The position numbers and the translations under genes are program-made. A DNA stretch of 64,000 nt from 2-12-FULL-35-15 sp036386835 (GTDB lineage: Bacteria > Bacteroidota > Bacteroidia > 2-12-FULL-35-15). The stretch lies in NCBI GenBank assembly GCA_036386835.1, contig DASVUX010000011.1, positions 310,001 through 374,000 of the forward strand, given 5' to 3'. This document shows, one piece after another, positions 17,725 through 26,363 of this stretch; the first letter of the stretch is position 1, and each line of letters opens with the position of its first letter. Under the pieces are notes generated by a model that worked only from the letters and a program-made list of their open reading frames with translations, did no database searches and was not told the DNA's origin.

Positions 17725-19077
17725 TTATTTCAATAATTCTCCCGTTAGTTTTCTTAACTCGGTTTCGGAAGCTTTTAAATTATACCTTGCGTTCACAAGC
17801 CGTGTAATCGCTTCTTCGTAGGATTTCTGGCTTTCCTTGATCTCGAGGTAATTTCCAAGGCCAAGACGTAAACGCTCTGTTGTGATCTTCATGCTTTCTT
17901 CTGCAAGCTTAATGTTCTCTTCTTCCAGTAAAAGCATTTCCCTATCACCCAGCCACCGTGTATAGGCAATATTTGCACTTGAAAAAAGAAGGTATTTAGT
18001 GCTTTCTGCATAGATGTTACTATTTTCAAGGTCAAGCTTTGCTGCTTTTACCTGATTACTTGTATTCAGGCCGTTAAACAGGTTCCAGGAAAATGTAAAG
18101 CCAACGTTGGGGCCGTGAGTTTGATTGTAGAGTACAAGCCCGGCACCATTCTGGTTGCGTCCGTACTGGTAACCTGCGCTTATGGCAAGCTGGGGTAAGT
18201 GCTGAGATCTTAGTTCTTTAATATACTGATTAGAGACAGAAACATTTTTTCGGGCCAGTAAAAATGAAGTGTTAGTCTTTTCGATATTGGATTTTATTTC
18301 TTCTGCGGATTTTACTTCATTAAAAGCAAAAACAGAATCAACAGTAAATGTTGAGTATGGATCACTTTTTAAAAGCAGGAGCAAGTCACCCTTAAATTGG
18401 TTTAAGATATTACGCTGTGTGATCAGGTTTGCTTTTTGCGCGTTAATGTCGAGTTTGGCCTGCAGCAGCTCTACGTTGGATCCCGAACCCAGGGCTTGTT
18501 TTTTTTCTGCGATCTTGATGCGTTCCTCCGAAACAGCCATTGCAGACAGGATACCTTTAATTAATTGTTCCTGTTTTACGATCTGGAAATAGGAAAGCGT
18601 AACCTGCTGAATAGTATTTTCAATCTGCAGTTTTAAATTAAGCTGTCCGCTTTCTTCAAGATATTCAAGGCGCTGTTTTGCAGCGAACATTCGCAGGCCG
18701 TCAAAAATTGTCCAGTTCAGGTAGGCACCCGCATTAATATTGCTTGATTTCACACCGCTTTTATCCACAACAGTTCCTGTGGAGAATTCCTGGCGCGTAT
18801 TATTATTTGCGATAGTTCCTCCGGCTGTTACATCAAGGCTCGGCAGGAATCCTGCGTTTCCCAAAGTGTTTTGTGATTCGGCTATTGCAGCTGTATTTTT
18901 TGCAATTTGGATGTCAAAATTATTCTTTAGCGCGGTTTCAATTACAGCCTGGTATGTTAAGGTTCCGGCACCCTGGGCATTAACGCGCACAGATACAAAT
19001 CCTGCGAGGAAAGCAAATGCATACAATCGTGTAAGCATAAAATTATAAGACCGGTGAAAAGCAATAAGACTAATCAT
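17725..19077 (-). CDS. TolC-family outer-membrane efflux protein
   Basis: The 450-residue product has the TolC layout: signal peptide, then two homologous halves of long coiled helices with Ala/Gln/Leu heptads (about 40-220 and 250-440), including LTYQAVIETALKNNFDIQIAKNT and FTFSWNLFNGLNTSNQVKAAKLDLE. It would trim the RND pump into a tripartite exporter. The ATG at 19077 overlaps the pump gene by 8 nt, but a second ATG at 19038 (MLTRLYAFAFLAGFVSVRVNAQ) gives a cleaner signal peptide and may be the real start. It is the last gene of the MarR-adaptor-pump-TolC operon. Confidence 0.92.
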   Translation of the reverse strand: MISLIAFHRSYNFMLTRLYAFAFLAGFVSVRVNAQGAGTLTYQAVIETALKNNFDIQIAKNTAAIAESQNTLGNAGFLPSLDVTAGGTIANNNTRQEFSTGTVVDKSGVKSSNINAGAYLNWTIFDGLRMFAAKQRLEYLEESGQLNLKLQIENTIQQVTLSYFQIVKQEQLIKGILSAMAVSEERIKIAEKKQALGSGSNVELLQAKLDINAQKANLITQRNILNQFKGDLLLLLKSDPYSTFTVDSVFAFNEVKSAEEIKSNIEKTNTSFLLARKNVSVSNQYIKELRSQHLPQLAISAGYQYGRNQNGAGLVLYNQTHGPNVGFTFSWNLFNGLNTSNQVKAAKLDLENSNIYAESTKYLLFSSANIAYTRWLGDREMLLLEEENIKLAEESMKITTERLRLGLGNYLEIKESQKSYEEAITRLVNARYNLKASETELRKLTGELLK

Positions 19078-22000
19078 GTTTTTTTTCCTTTGAAAGATAA
19101 CTGTAAATAGCAGGGATCACATAAAGTGTAAGAATAAGAGAAAAGAGAATCCCCCCTACGATCACGATCCCCATTCCCATCCTGCTCTTGGCGCCTGCTC
19201 CAAGCGCCATCGCGATTGGCATTGCGCCCAGGGCAGTGGCGATGCTTGTCATCAGGATCGGGCGAAGGCGCGCAGCTGCAGCTTCCCTGATCGCTTCCCC
19301 TTTTGACATCCCTTTTTCCTTGAGCTGGTTGGCGAATTCAACAATAAGGATTCCGTTCTTGGTAACAAGACCGATAAGCATGATGATACCGATCTGGCTG
19401 AAAATATTCAGTGTCTGGTTGAAATACCATAACGACAAAATAGCCCCGGCAAGTGCAAGCGGTACGGTAAGCATGATCGTGAACGGATCTACAAAACTCT
19501 CGAACTGTGCAGAAAGGATCAGGTAAATGATCAGCAGCGCAAGGAGGAATGCAAAGAGAATATTCGAAGAGCTTTCCGCGAAATCCCGTGAAGCACCGGT
19601 CAGTGAGGTGGTGAAGCTTTCATCCAGGACTTCCTTTGCGATCTTCTCCATTTCAGCGATACCATCACCAACAGTTTTTCCGGGGGCAAGGCCGGCGGAA
19701 ACCGTAGCAGACTGGTACCTGTTATAATGATAAAGCTGCGGTGGCGAGCTTTTCTCTTCAATACTTACAATATTATCCAGCTGAACCAATTGTCCCCTGT
19801 TGTTCCTTAAATAGATGGAAGTAATGTCTAGCGGTTCGTCACGGTTGGCGCGCTCAAACTGCCCGATCACCTGGTACTGCTTCCCGTTCATTGTAAAGTA
19901 ATTGAAGCGCTGTCCGCTTAGAGCAAGCTGTAATGTCTGGGCAAGGTCAGCAACAGATACTCCAAGGTTCTTTGCTTTATCCCTGTCGATAATGATATTT
20001 AACTCCGGCTTATTGAATTTAAGGTTGCAGTCGATTCCCTGGAAAACCGGGTTCTTCCCCGCAGCCTCCATGAATTCAGGCAGGACCTCTTTCAGCTTGT
20101 CGAAATTAGGGGCCTGCAGAACAAACTGCACAGGCAAGCCTGCTCTTGCGCCACCTGCGGAAATGGTTTGTTCCTGGATCACATAAATTTTCCCTTCCGG
20201 GAATTTCCTGCCTTCCTTCATGATATAATCCGCGATCTGTTGCTGCGATCTTTCCCGTTCAGAAGCATCCACTAAGGCAAGCCTTACAAATCCGGTGTTT
20301 ACAGCTCCTGAGCCAGTAAATCCGGGTGCAGTAACGGTAAGGCAGATCCTTTTTTCAGGTACGGAATCAATGATAAACTGTGTGAATTTGTCAACGAAAT
20401 CATCTGTATATTCGTATGAGGCACCTTCAGGTGCAGTAAGTGAAACCCGCATCCAGTTACGATCCTCAAGCGGTGAAAGCTCGCTCTGCAACTGGCTTCC
20501 CAACCCGAAGATCAGGGCGACTGCTGCAAATAATATCACGATCGCAAGCCATTTCCTGTTTAGAAAACTGCCCAGGGAATTTGCGTAATTAGAAGTCATT
20601 CTTTCAAAGAAAGGCTCCGTCATTTCATAAAAGCGGCTCTTCTTGTGTGTTTTCCGCACCATCCTGGCATTCAGCATCGGTGTCAAGGTTAGCGATACAA
20701 AAGCCGATATAAGCACTGCCCCGGCAAGTACAACTCCAAATTCCCGGAAAAGCCTTCCTACAAACCCTTCAAGAAATATAACGGGCATAAATACCGCAGC
20801 CAGTGTGATCGATGTGGATATAACAGCAAAGTAAATCTCCTTTGAGCCTTCGTGTGCCGCCTGGATAGGAGGAAGCCCTTCTTCGATTTTTTTATAGATG
20901 TTTTCCGTGACCACGATCCCGTCATCAACAACAAGGCCTGTTGCAAGTACAATTGCAAGAAGGGTAAGCACATTTATAGAATACCCCATCAGGTACATGA
21001 TAAAAAATGCTCCTATAAGTGAAACGGGAATATCAATTAACGGCCGGAAAGCGATCAGCCAGTCGCGGAAAAACAGGTAAATAATGATGATCACAAGTAC
21101 AATCGCGATCATTAATGTTTCGGCAACTTCTGAAATTGATTTCTTGATGAAGATCGTATTATCAAGAGCTGTTCCTACTTTATAATCTTTAGGAAGGTCT
21201 TTTTTTATTTCTTCAAGACGTTTGTAAAACTCATCAGCGATCTCAACATAATTTGCACCGGGCTGAGGAACTAGTCCCATCCCGATCATGGGCGTGCCGG
21301 AAAGCTTCAGGATGGTTTCTTCATTTTCAGGTCCGAGTTGTGCCGTACCGATATCTTTAAAACGGATCACCTGGTCGCCTTCCGATTTGATAAGAAGGTT
21401 ATTAAAGTCCTCTTCGGTCTTGAGCCGGCCTACTGTTTTTAAAGTAAGCTCTGTGGTATTTCCGGCAACTTTCCCGGTTGGCAATTCCACATTCTCTTTA
21501 TCAAGCGCGAGTTTAACATCCTGCGGTGTTAAGCCGTAAGCTGATAACTTCACGGGGTCAATTCGCATGCGCATCGCATACTTTTTTTGTCCCCAGATCT
21601 GGATCGTGCTCACCCCGGGAATGGTTTGGAGCCTTTCGGCAAGCACATTCTCGGCAAAATCGCTCACTTCAAGCTGCGTCCGTGTATCCGATTGAAGGGT
21701 AAGTGAAAGGATCGCATCGGAATTTGCATCGGATTTTGTAACAGTTGGAAGTCCGTCAATATCCTGGGGCAGCTGTCGGATGGCCTGGGAAACTTTATCG
21801 CGAACATCATTTGCGGCAGCTTCAAGGTTTGAGTTGAGGTTAAACTCTACTGTAATGGTGCTAGATCCCTGGTTACTGGAAGAGGAGATTGTCCTGACAC
21901 CTTCAATACCATTAATCGCTTTTTCCAAAGGTTCGGTGATCTGGGATTCAATAACGTCTGCATTAGCACCGGAATAATTGGTTCTTACGGTGATTATTGG

Positions 22001-22126
22001 CGGATCAATGGAAGGATACTCCCTAACCCCTAGAAATGTATATCCGATCCCGCCAAAGAGAATAATGATCAGGCTCATTACAATGGCAAGGACAGGCCGG
22101 TTTATGCTGATAGAAGAAATATTCAT
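19070..22126 (-). CDS. RND efflux pump permease (HAE1/AcrB-like)
   Basis: The 1018-residue product starts MNISSISINRPVLAIVMSLIIILFGGIGY, the typical first helix of hydrophobe/amphiphile RND pumps, and has the twelve-helix, two-periplasmic-loop plan. Helix 4 carries the proton-relay acidic pair in TGLVVDDGIVVTENIY. Other hallmarks are the porter-domain VREYPSIDPPIITV and the late GLVTKNGILIVEFANQLKEKG. It exports drugs, detergents or other amphiphiles using the proton gradient, with the adaptor coded 9 nt upstream and TolC overlapping downstream. Substrates cannot be deduced from sequence. Confidence 0.95.
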   Translation of the reverse strand: MNISSISINRPVLAIVMSLIIILFGGIGYTFLGVREYPSIDPPIITVRTNYSGANADVIESQITEPLEKAINGIEGVRTISSSSNQGSSTITVEFNLNSNLEAAANDVRDKVSQAIRQLPQDIDGLPTVTKSDANSDAILSLTLQSDTRTQLEVSDFAENVLAERLQTIPGVSTIQIWGQKKYAMRMRIDPVKLSAYGLTPQDVKLALDKENVELPTGKVAGNTTELTLKTVGRLKTEEDFNNLLIKSEGDQVIRFKDIGTAQLGPENEETILKLSGTPMIGMGLVPQPGANYVEIADEFYKRLEEIKKDLPKDYKVGTALDNTIFIKKSISEVAETLMIAIVLVIIIIYLFFRDWLIAFRPLIDIPVSLIGAFFIMYLMGYSINVLTLLAIVLATGLVVDDGIVVTENIYKKIEEGLPPIQAAHEGSKEIYFAVISTSITLAAVFMPVIFLEGFVGRLFREFGVVLAGAVLISAFVSLTLTPMLNARMVRKTHKKSRFYEMTEPFFERMTSNYANSLGSFLNRKWLAIVILFAAVALIFGLGSQLQSELSPLEDRNWMRVSLTAPEGASYEYTDDFVDKFTQFIIDSVPEKRICLTVTAPGFTGSGAVNTGFVRLALVDASERERSQQQIADYIMKEGRKFPEGKIYVIQEQTISAGGARAGLPVQFVLQAPNFDKLKEVLPEFMEAAGKNPVFQGIDCNLKFNKPELNIIIDRDKAKNLGVSVADLAQTLQLALSGQRFNYFTMNGKQYQVIGQFERANRDEPLDITSIYLRNNRGQLVQLDNIVSIEEKSSPPQLYHYNRYQSATVSAGLAPGKTVGDGIAEMEKIAKEVLDESFTTSLTGASRDFAESSSNILFAFLLALLIIYLILSAQFESFVDPFTIMLTVPLALAGAILSLWYFNQTLNIFSQIGIIMLIGLVTKNGILIVEFANQLKEKGMSKGEAIREAAAARLRPILMTSIATALGAMPIAMALGAGAKSRMGMGIVIVGGILFSLILTLYVIPAIYSYLSKEKKHD

Positions 22127-22135
22127 TAATGCGTT

Positions 22136-23194
22136 TTATTTTTTAAGCTGGATAATTTTAACATTCATTTCAGGTTTTAATGACATGATCCCGGTGGTGA
22201 TCACGGTATCACCTGCTTTTAAGCCGGACAGGATCTCAACACCGGCATCCGAGCGAACGCCAGTCTCTACCTTCTGGGGAAAAGCTTTTCCATTCCTGAC
22301 AATAAAGATCTTGCTCCCTTTCATCTCCGGGATCAGGGCTTCAGAAGGGATCATAAAGGACTGTTTTTTACTCGCGATCAGCTCCACCTTCGCAAATGCG
22401 CCCGGGTAAACGGTGCCTTCGGGATTGTTGTAAATTGCCCGGACCATCATGTTCCGTGTTTGAGAATTGATGCGCGGTTCAAGCGCGGCCACTTTTGCAC
22501 TCAGCTTACCGCGGATGCCTTCCACAGAAAATTTTACTGTATCACCAACTTTAACGAGTGCGGCATATTTTTCCGGAATGGCAAAATCGATTTTGAGAAG
22601 ATCGGTCTGCTGAATACTTGCTATAACATTTGCATTTGTCACAAAGCTTCCTTCGCTTACAGATTTGAGCCCGATCTTTCCGCGGAAAGGTGCCCTGATC
22701 TCTGTTTTCGCTATCTGGGCGCGGGTAAAATCCATATCCGCTTCAATCGTTTCCAGTTCATTCGCTGCAACATCATATTCTTCCTGGCTTACCCCTTTAA
22801 TGTCAAGCAGGCCTTTTACCCGGCCTTCCCTTTCCCTGGAAAGTTTATACTGAAGGTTCAGCTTTTTCAGTTGTGCCTGGAAATCGGCATCATTTATCTT
22901 CGCCAGTAACTCACCTTTGTTCACGATGGTACCTTCTTTAAAAAGGACCGCGACCAGTTTGCCTGACATTTCGGGGCGCAGTTCAACTTCTTCTGCAGCC
23001 AGGACAGTCCCGGAAGAATAAATATTGTTCTCAAGCATCAACGGTGAGGCCACATACCCGGTTGCAGCAGCTGTCTGGGCTTTTGGGTTTCCTCCTTTTG
23101 GCTGCTCCCTGTTCTCCGGTTGAAGGAAAAAGATCTTTACCAGCACCAGCGCTGAAATAATAATTATGATGATCAGTAAGGTTCTCTTCTTCAT
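22136..23194 (-). CDS. RND periplasmic adaptor (membrane fusion protein)
   Basis: The 352-residue product has an N-terminal membrane anchor (about 5-23), then the adaptor plan: a split biotinyl-lipoyl domain (GKLVAVLFKEGTIVNKGELLAKIND and IRAPFRGKIGLKSVSEGSFV), an alpha-helical hairpin between them (about 113-160), then beta-barrel and membrane-proximal domains (DTVKFSVEGIRGKLSAKV; GLKAGDTVITTGIMSLKPEMNV). It bridges the RND pump and TolC. Its start overlaps the MarR gene by 4 nt, which implies translational coupling to its regulator. Confidence 0.94.
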   Translation of the reverse strand: MKKRTLLIIIIIISALVLVKIFFLQPENREQPKGGNPKAQTAAATGYVASPLMLENNIYSSGTVLAAEEVELRPEMSGKLVAVLFKEGTIVNKGELLAKINDADFQAQLKKLNLQYKLSREREGRVKGLLDIKGVSQEEYDVAANELETIEADMDFTRAQIAKTEIRAPFRGKIGLKSVSEGSFVTNANVIASIQQTDLLKIDFAIPEKYAALVKVGDTVKFSVEGIRGKLSAKVAALEPRINSQTRNMMVRAIYNNPEGTVYPGAFAKVELIASKKQSFMIPSEALIPEMKGSKIFIVRNGKAFPQKVETGVRSDAGVEILSGLKAGDTVITTGIMSLKPEMNVKIIQLKK

Positions 23195-23682
23195 GCTTTT
23201 CCTTTTTTCGCTTTTTTATAGTTGATGTAAATTTTCTGGGAAGGCAATGGTTCCAGGTTACTCTGAACAAGGTGCATGCAGCGGTACAATTCTTTTTGCT
23301 GCTCTTTGCTTAACCCTTTAAAAGCCTCTTTGTTTAAGCTGTCAATCGCTTCATGGATTACCGGAAGGACTGCTTTTGCCTTGGATGTGAGTTCTATAAA
23401 GTGTTCGCGCCTGTCATCAGGGTTAACGCTTTTTTTAATGTATTTCTTTTTAATCAGGTAGTCGAGCCGGCCTACCATGGAAACCTTATCGATTTTAAGG
23501 CAATCACAGATGCATTGCTGTGTGCAGCCGCCTGTTGAACCCTCAATAAAGATCAGGATAGAATAATGACGTTCGATCTCCAAATGTTCCAGCCTTTTTG
23601 TAAGCGCACCAAAATAGGTCTTGGCAAGGATGGCAAGAGCACGCCCAAAGGGCAGGGATTCTATAAAAGTGTGATTATTCAT
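23191..23682 (-). CDS. MarR-family transcriptional regulator of the efflux operon
   Basis: I choose the ATG at 23682 (MNNHTFIESLPFGRALAIL); an in-frame TTG two codons earlier at 23688 is possible. The product of about 163 residues has the MarR winged helix (TQQCICDCLKIDKVSMVGRLDYLIKKKYIKKSVNPDDRREHFIELTSKA in pieces: recognition helix near 70-85, wing DDRREHF) with helices at both ends for dimerisation. It is the first gene of the efflux operon and its promoter contains repeated ATAGTTA motifs, so it probably represses itself and the pump until an inducer binds. Confidence 0.92.
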   Translation of the reverse strand: MNNHTFIESLPFGRALAILAKTYFGALTKRLEHLEIERHYSILIFIEGSTGGCTQQCICDCLKIDKVSMVGRLDYLIKKKYIKKSVNPDDRREHFIELTSKAKAVLPVIHEAIDSLNKEAFKGLSKEQQKELYRCMHLVQSNLEPLPSQKIYINYKKAKKGKA

Positions 23683-23695
23683 TTTCAACCGGCTG

Positions 23696-23727
23696 CAAAG
23701 ATAGTTAATTTAATTAATAGTTAGCAA
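23696..23727 (-). promoter_or_regulatory. Promoter of the efflux operon
   Basis: On the minus strand TTG (23727-23725), 21 nt, then TATCTTTG (23703-23696). The regulator start codon is 14 nt downstream of the -7 box. The spacer overlaps the repeated ATAGTTA motifs described separately. Confidence 0.65.
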
Positions 23728-23737
23728 TACGAACTAT
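23701..23737. promoter_or_regulatory. Candidate MarR operator
   Basis: Two direct copies of ATAGTTA (23701-23707, 23717-23723) are followed by an inverted AACTAT (23732-23737). The second copy and AACTAT form a 6-bp inverted repeat with a 9-nt spacer. The cluster covers the -7 to -33 interval, where a repressor would block RNA polymerase. Confidence 0.45.
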
Positions 23738-23802
23738 TATCTGTTTTCACGCGCTGTTAAAAAGTCTAAAACTTTATACCATCCGAATCCGTAGATTAGG
23801 CT

Positions 23803-24765
23803 ATGATTAAGAAAGCGCTCGTGTGTATAATACTGATCTTTAAGTTCCTGAATCCTCTGGCAGCAGGGAATGACAGTTTAAACGTAAGGCATGAGAACTA
23901 TTTCCGGTACACTTATGACAACGATTTTTTTAATGCAACGGACCGTTATTATACACAGGGGGTGCGACTGGAGCTGGTACTGAATACTTTACAAAGAAAC
24001 CCGGTTTCAAAAGCGTTGTTGAGGTTTGAGGGAAAAAATAATTATCATGGGATTGCATTTGAAAGGGATGGATTTACACCGCGCAGCATAAGAGTTGATT
24101 CGGTTTACCGGGGCGAGCGGCCTTATGCAGGGTTTTCCGTATTGTCATTCTTCCTTATTTCCCTGGATAAAGCTGGAAAACAAAAGCTTTATTCCCAGCT
24201 TGAGTTAGGGGTTATCGGCCCGCTTTCAATGGGTGAAGAGGAACAAAAGTATATCCACAGGAAATTAAAGAATATTCAGCCTCTTGGATGGGAGCATCAG
24301 GTGAGAAACGATATTGTCCTGAATTATACAGCCCGGTACGAAAAAGGACTTGTTTCACATCCTAATGTGGAACTGATTGGCCTGGTTGAGGCCAGGGCCG
24401 GGACATTATACGATGATGCCAGTACGGGATTTATGATGCGGTTAGGGATCATGCACGGATATTTCGATAATCCGGGACTCTCTAAAACGCCAGGCACACG
24501 TAAATTTCAATGTTATTTTTTTACCAGGTTGATCGTTAAGGGCGTTGCATACAATGCAACCATGCAAGGCGGGATTTTTAACAGGAGCAGCCCCCATATT
24601 ATCAGTTCCGCGCAGATTACCAGGATAGTAGGTCTTGCAGCAGCCGGTATAGTGATATCCTATAAAAGGCTAAGCCTTGAATACAGTAAATCCTACATAA
24701 CACCGGAATTCAACGGGGGGCTTTATCATGGCTGGGGAAGAGCGGGTATCAACGTATGTTTCTAG
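23803..24765 (+). CDS. LpxR-like lipid A deacylase family outer-membrane protein
   Basis: The 320-residue product has a signal peptide (1-21), then NYFRYTYDNDFFNATDRYYTQGVRLEL (about 31-57), the family's N-terminal signature with the Asn-Asp pair used for metal and catalysis, and YRGERPYAGFSVLSFF near 105. LGWEHQVRNDIVLNYTARYEKGL (about 164-186) corresponds to the region with the catalytic His in LpxR. LpxR-type enzymes are outer-membrane beta barrels that remove the 3'-acyloxyacyl chains of lipid A. The gene is divergent from the efflux operon, both being envelope functions. Activity on this host's lipid A is inferred. Confidence 0.85.
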   Translation: MIKKALVCIILIFKFLNPLAAGNDSLNVRHENYFRYTYDNDFFNATDRYYTQGVRLELVLNTLQRNPVSKALLRFEGKNNYHGIAFERDGFTPRSIRVDSVYRGERPYAGFSVLSFFLISLDKAGKQKLYSQLELGVIGPLSMGEEEQKYIHRKLKNIQPLGWEHQVRNDIVLNYTARYEKGLVSHPNVELIGLVEARAGTLYDDASTGFMMRLGIMHGYFDNPGLSKTPGTRKFQCYFFTRLIVKGVAYNATMQGGIFNRSSPHIISSAQITRIVGLAAAGIVISYKRLSLEYSKSYITPEFNGGLYHGWGRAGINVCF

Positions 24766-24785
24766 GGGAAGGTGAACGCAGCGTG

Positions 24786-24816
24786 TTGACAAACAGGTTT
24801 AAATTTTATAAATTTG
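24786..24816 (+). promoter_or_regulatory. Promoter of the T9SS beta-propeller gene
   Basis: TTG (24786-24788), 20 nt, TAAATTTG (24809-24816); the ATG at 24839 is 22 nt downstream. It is a full match to the Bacteroidota consensus. Confidence 0.7.
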
Positions 24817-24838
24817 GTTTAAACTCAAAATTCTCCCC

Positions 24839-26215
24839 ATGATAAAAAAATTCCTCCTTTTCGTTTTTATTCCTGTTTTTAGTATTTCGGTTTCAGCCCA
24901 GGGTGAAGCTGATCATTGGTATTTTGGTGTTATGGGCGGGCTTGATTTCAGCAACGGCACACCTGTAGCGGTGAGCGGAAGCCTTAACAGCTCCGAAGGA
25001 ACTGCTTCGATATCATCCGCGGCAGGTAACCTTATGTTTTACACTGATGGTGTAACAGTATGGGATTCAAGCCACACTGCGATGAGCAACGGGTCCGGAT
25101 TAATGGGTGATGTTTCAACAACCCAGTCAGCTATTATTATCCCTTCACCAGGTTCCGCAAGCAGGTATTATGTTTTCACACTTGCTGCTGATGGTGGTGC
25201 CGCAGGTTTCCGGTATTCGATAGTGGACATGACGCTTAACGGTGGAATGGGAGATGTGACTCCAACAAAAAATATATTTGTTACCGATAGCATTACGGAA
25301 AAGATCTGCGCGATCCGCGATGCAAACGAAACCGGTTACTGGATAACCATTCACAAATGGGGGACCAACCAGTTCTATTCCTATCACCTTACCTCTTCAG
25401 GATTATCTGCCCCTGTGATCAGCAGCGTGGGTTCAGTCCACACAACCTCTGCTATCCAGAATACTTACGGGCAAATGAAATTCAATATGTGCGGGGACAA
25501 GCTGGCACTTACAACAGGATATTTAAATACCCTTGAAATATTTGATTTTGACATAAACACGGGGATGGTCTCCAACCCGATGATTTTTAGTATCGGATAT
25601 CACGTGTACGGAGTAGAGTTTGCCAAAGGCTCCGGATTGTTGTACCTCACATCCTATAATCCATCTTCTACACTTACGCAATACGATATTACGCTTTCAA
25701 CCCAGGCTGCCATTGATGCTGCCAAAATACCCTTGAGTGTCACCCCGGACTTATATGCTTTACAGATAGGGCCTGACGGAAAGATCTATGTGGCCCAGTC
25801 ATTCAGCAACCCCTTTATTGGTGTGATCAATAACCCTGATATATACGGGTTCGGTGCTAATTACGTAGAAAATGCGATCCATGTGGATCCAATGGGGAAC
25901 GGTGTAATGGCTGCTTTAGGACTGCCGGCTTTTATGCAGAATTACCTCAAAAAGAATGTGACCTGTGCTGTTGGTATCGAGGAGAGCAACGCGGAGCATT
26001 TTCCTGTTATTTACCCAAACCCGACAGCTGGTGAATTTAACATCCGGTCATCCGGAAAGTCGCTCATTTCCATTTATGACTATACCGGGAGGCTGATTGA
26101 ATCAATTCCGGTCAATGGGAACGCAGTGTTTGGAAAAGATTATGCTGCGGGAATTTACCTTGTAGTCTGCAGGCCGGAACAAAAAGGCCATACATTTAAA
26201 ATTATAAAAGAATAA
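24839..26215 (+). CDS. Secreted beta-propeller protein with T9SS type A sorting domain
   Basis: The 458-residue product has a signal peptide (1-20), then ADHWYFGVMGGLDFSNGTP, a start common to Bacteroidota proteins with a WD40/lactonase-like propeller and six or seven repeating blades (for example LMFYTDGVTVWD, YYVFTLAADG, IYVAQSF). The last 70 residues (VIYPNPTAGEFNI, IYDYTGRLIESIPV, AGIYLVVCRPEQKGHTFKIIKE) are a type A sorting domain for T9SS export and surface attachment or release. It is monocistronic: a promoter lies at 24786 and a terminator at 26233. The ligand or role is unknown. Confidence 0.88.
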   Translation: MIKKFLLFVFIPVFSISVSAQGEADHWYFGVMGGLDFSNGTPVAVSGSLNSSEGTASISSAAGNLMFYTDGVTVWDSSHTAMSNGSGLMGDVSTTQSAIIIPSPGSASRYYVFTLAADGGAAGFRYSIVDMTLNGGMGDVTPTKNIFVTDSITEKICAIRDANETGYWITIHKWGTNQFYSYHLTSSGLSAPVISSVGSVHTTSAIQNTYGQMKFNMCGDKLALTTGYLNTLEIFDFDINTGMVSNPMIFSIGYHVYGVEFAKGSGLLYLTSYNPSSTLTQYDITLSTQAAIDAAKIPLSVTPDLYALQIGPDGKIYVAQSFSNPFIGVINNPDIYGFGANYVENAIHVDPMGNGVMAALGLPAFMQNYLKKNVTCAVGIEESNAEHFPVIYPNPTAGEFNIRSSGKSLISIYDYTGRLIESIPVNGNAVFGKDYAAGIYLVVCRPEQKGHTFKIIKE

Positions 26216-26232
26216 ATTCTCAAAGAGAAACT

Positions 26233-26267
26233 TAAAAAACATCATGAAGCTTCATGGTGTTTTTTTT
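26233..26267 (+). terminator. Intrinsic terminator after the beta-propeller gene
   Basis: A hairpin of 12 bp per arm (one G-T pair) centred on the palindrome CATGAAGCTTCATG is followed by eight T residues. Confidence 0.7.
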
Positions 26268-26363
26268 GTCCGGAAGAATCCCTGTTTCCTTTATCTGTGC
26301 TTAATATTCCCCATTTTAACAGTGGTGAATTTTTTGTTGTTTTCGTATAAAAACAATAAATAA

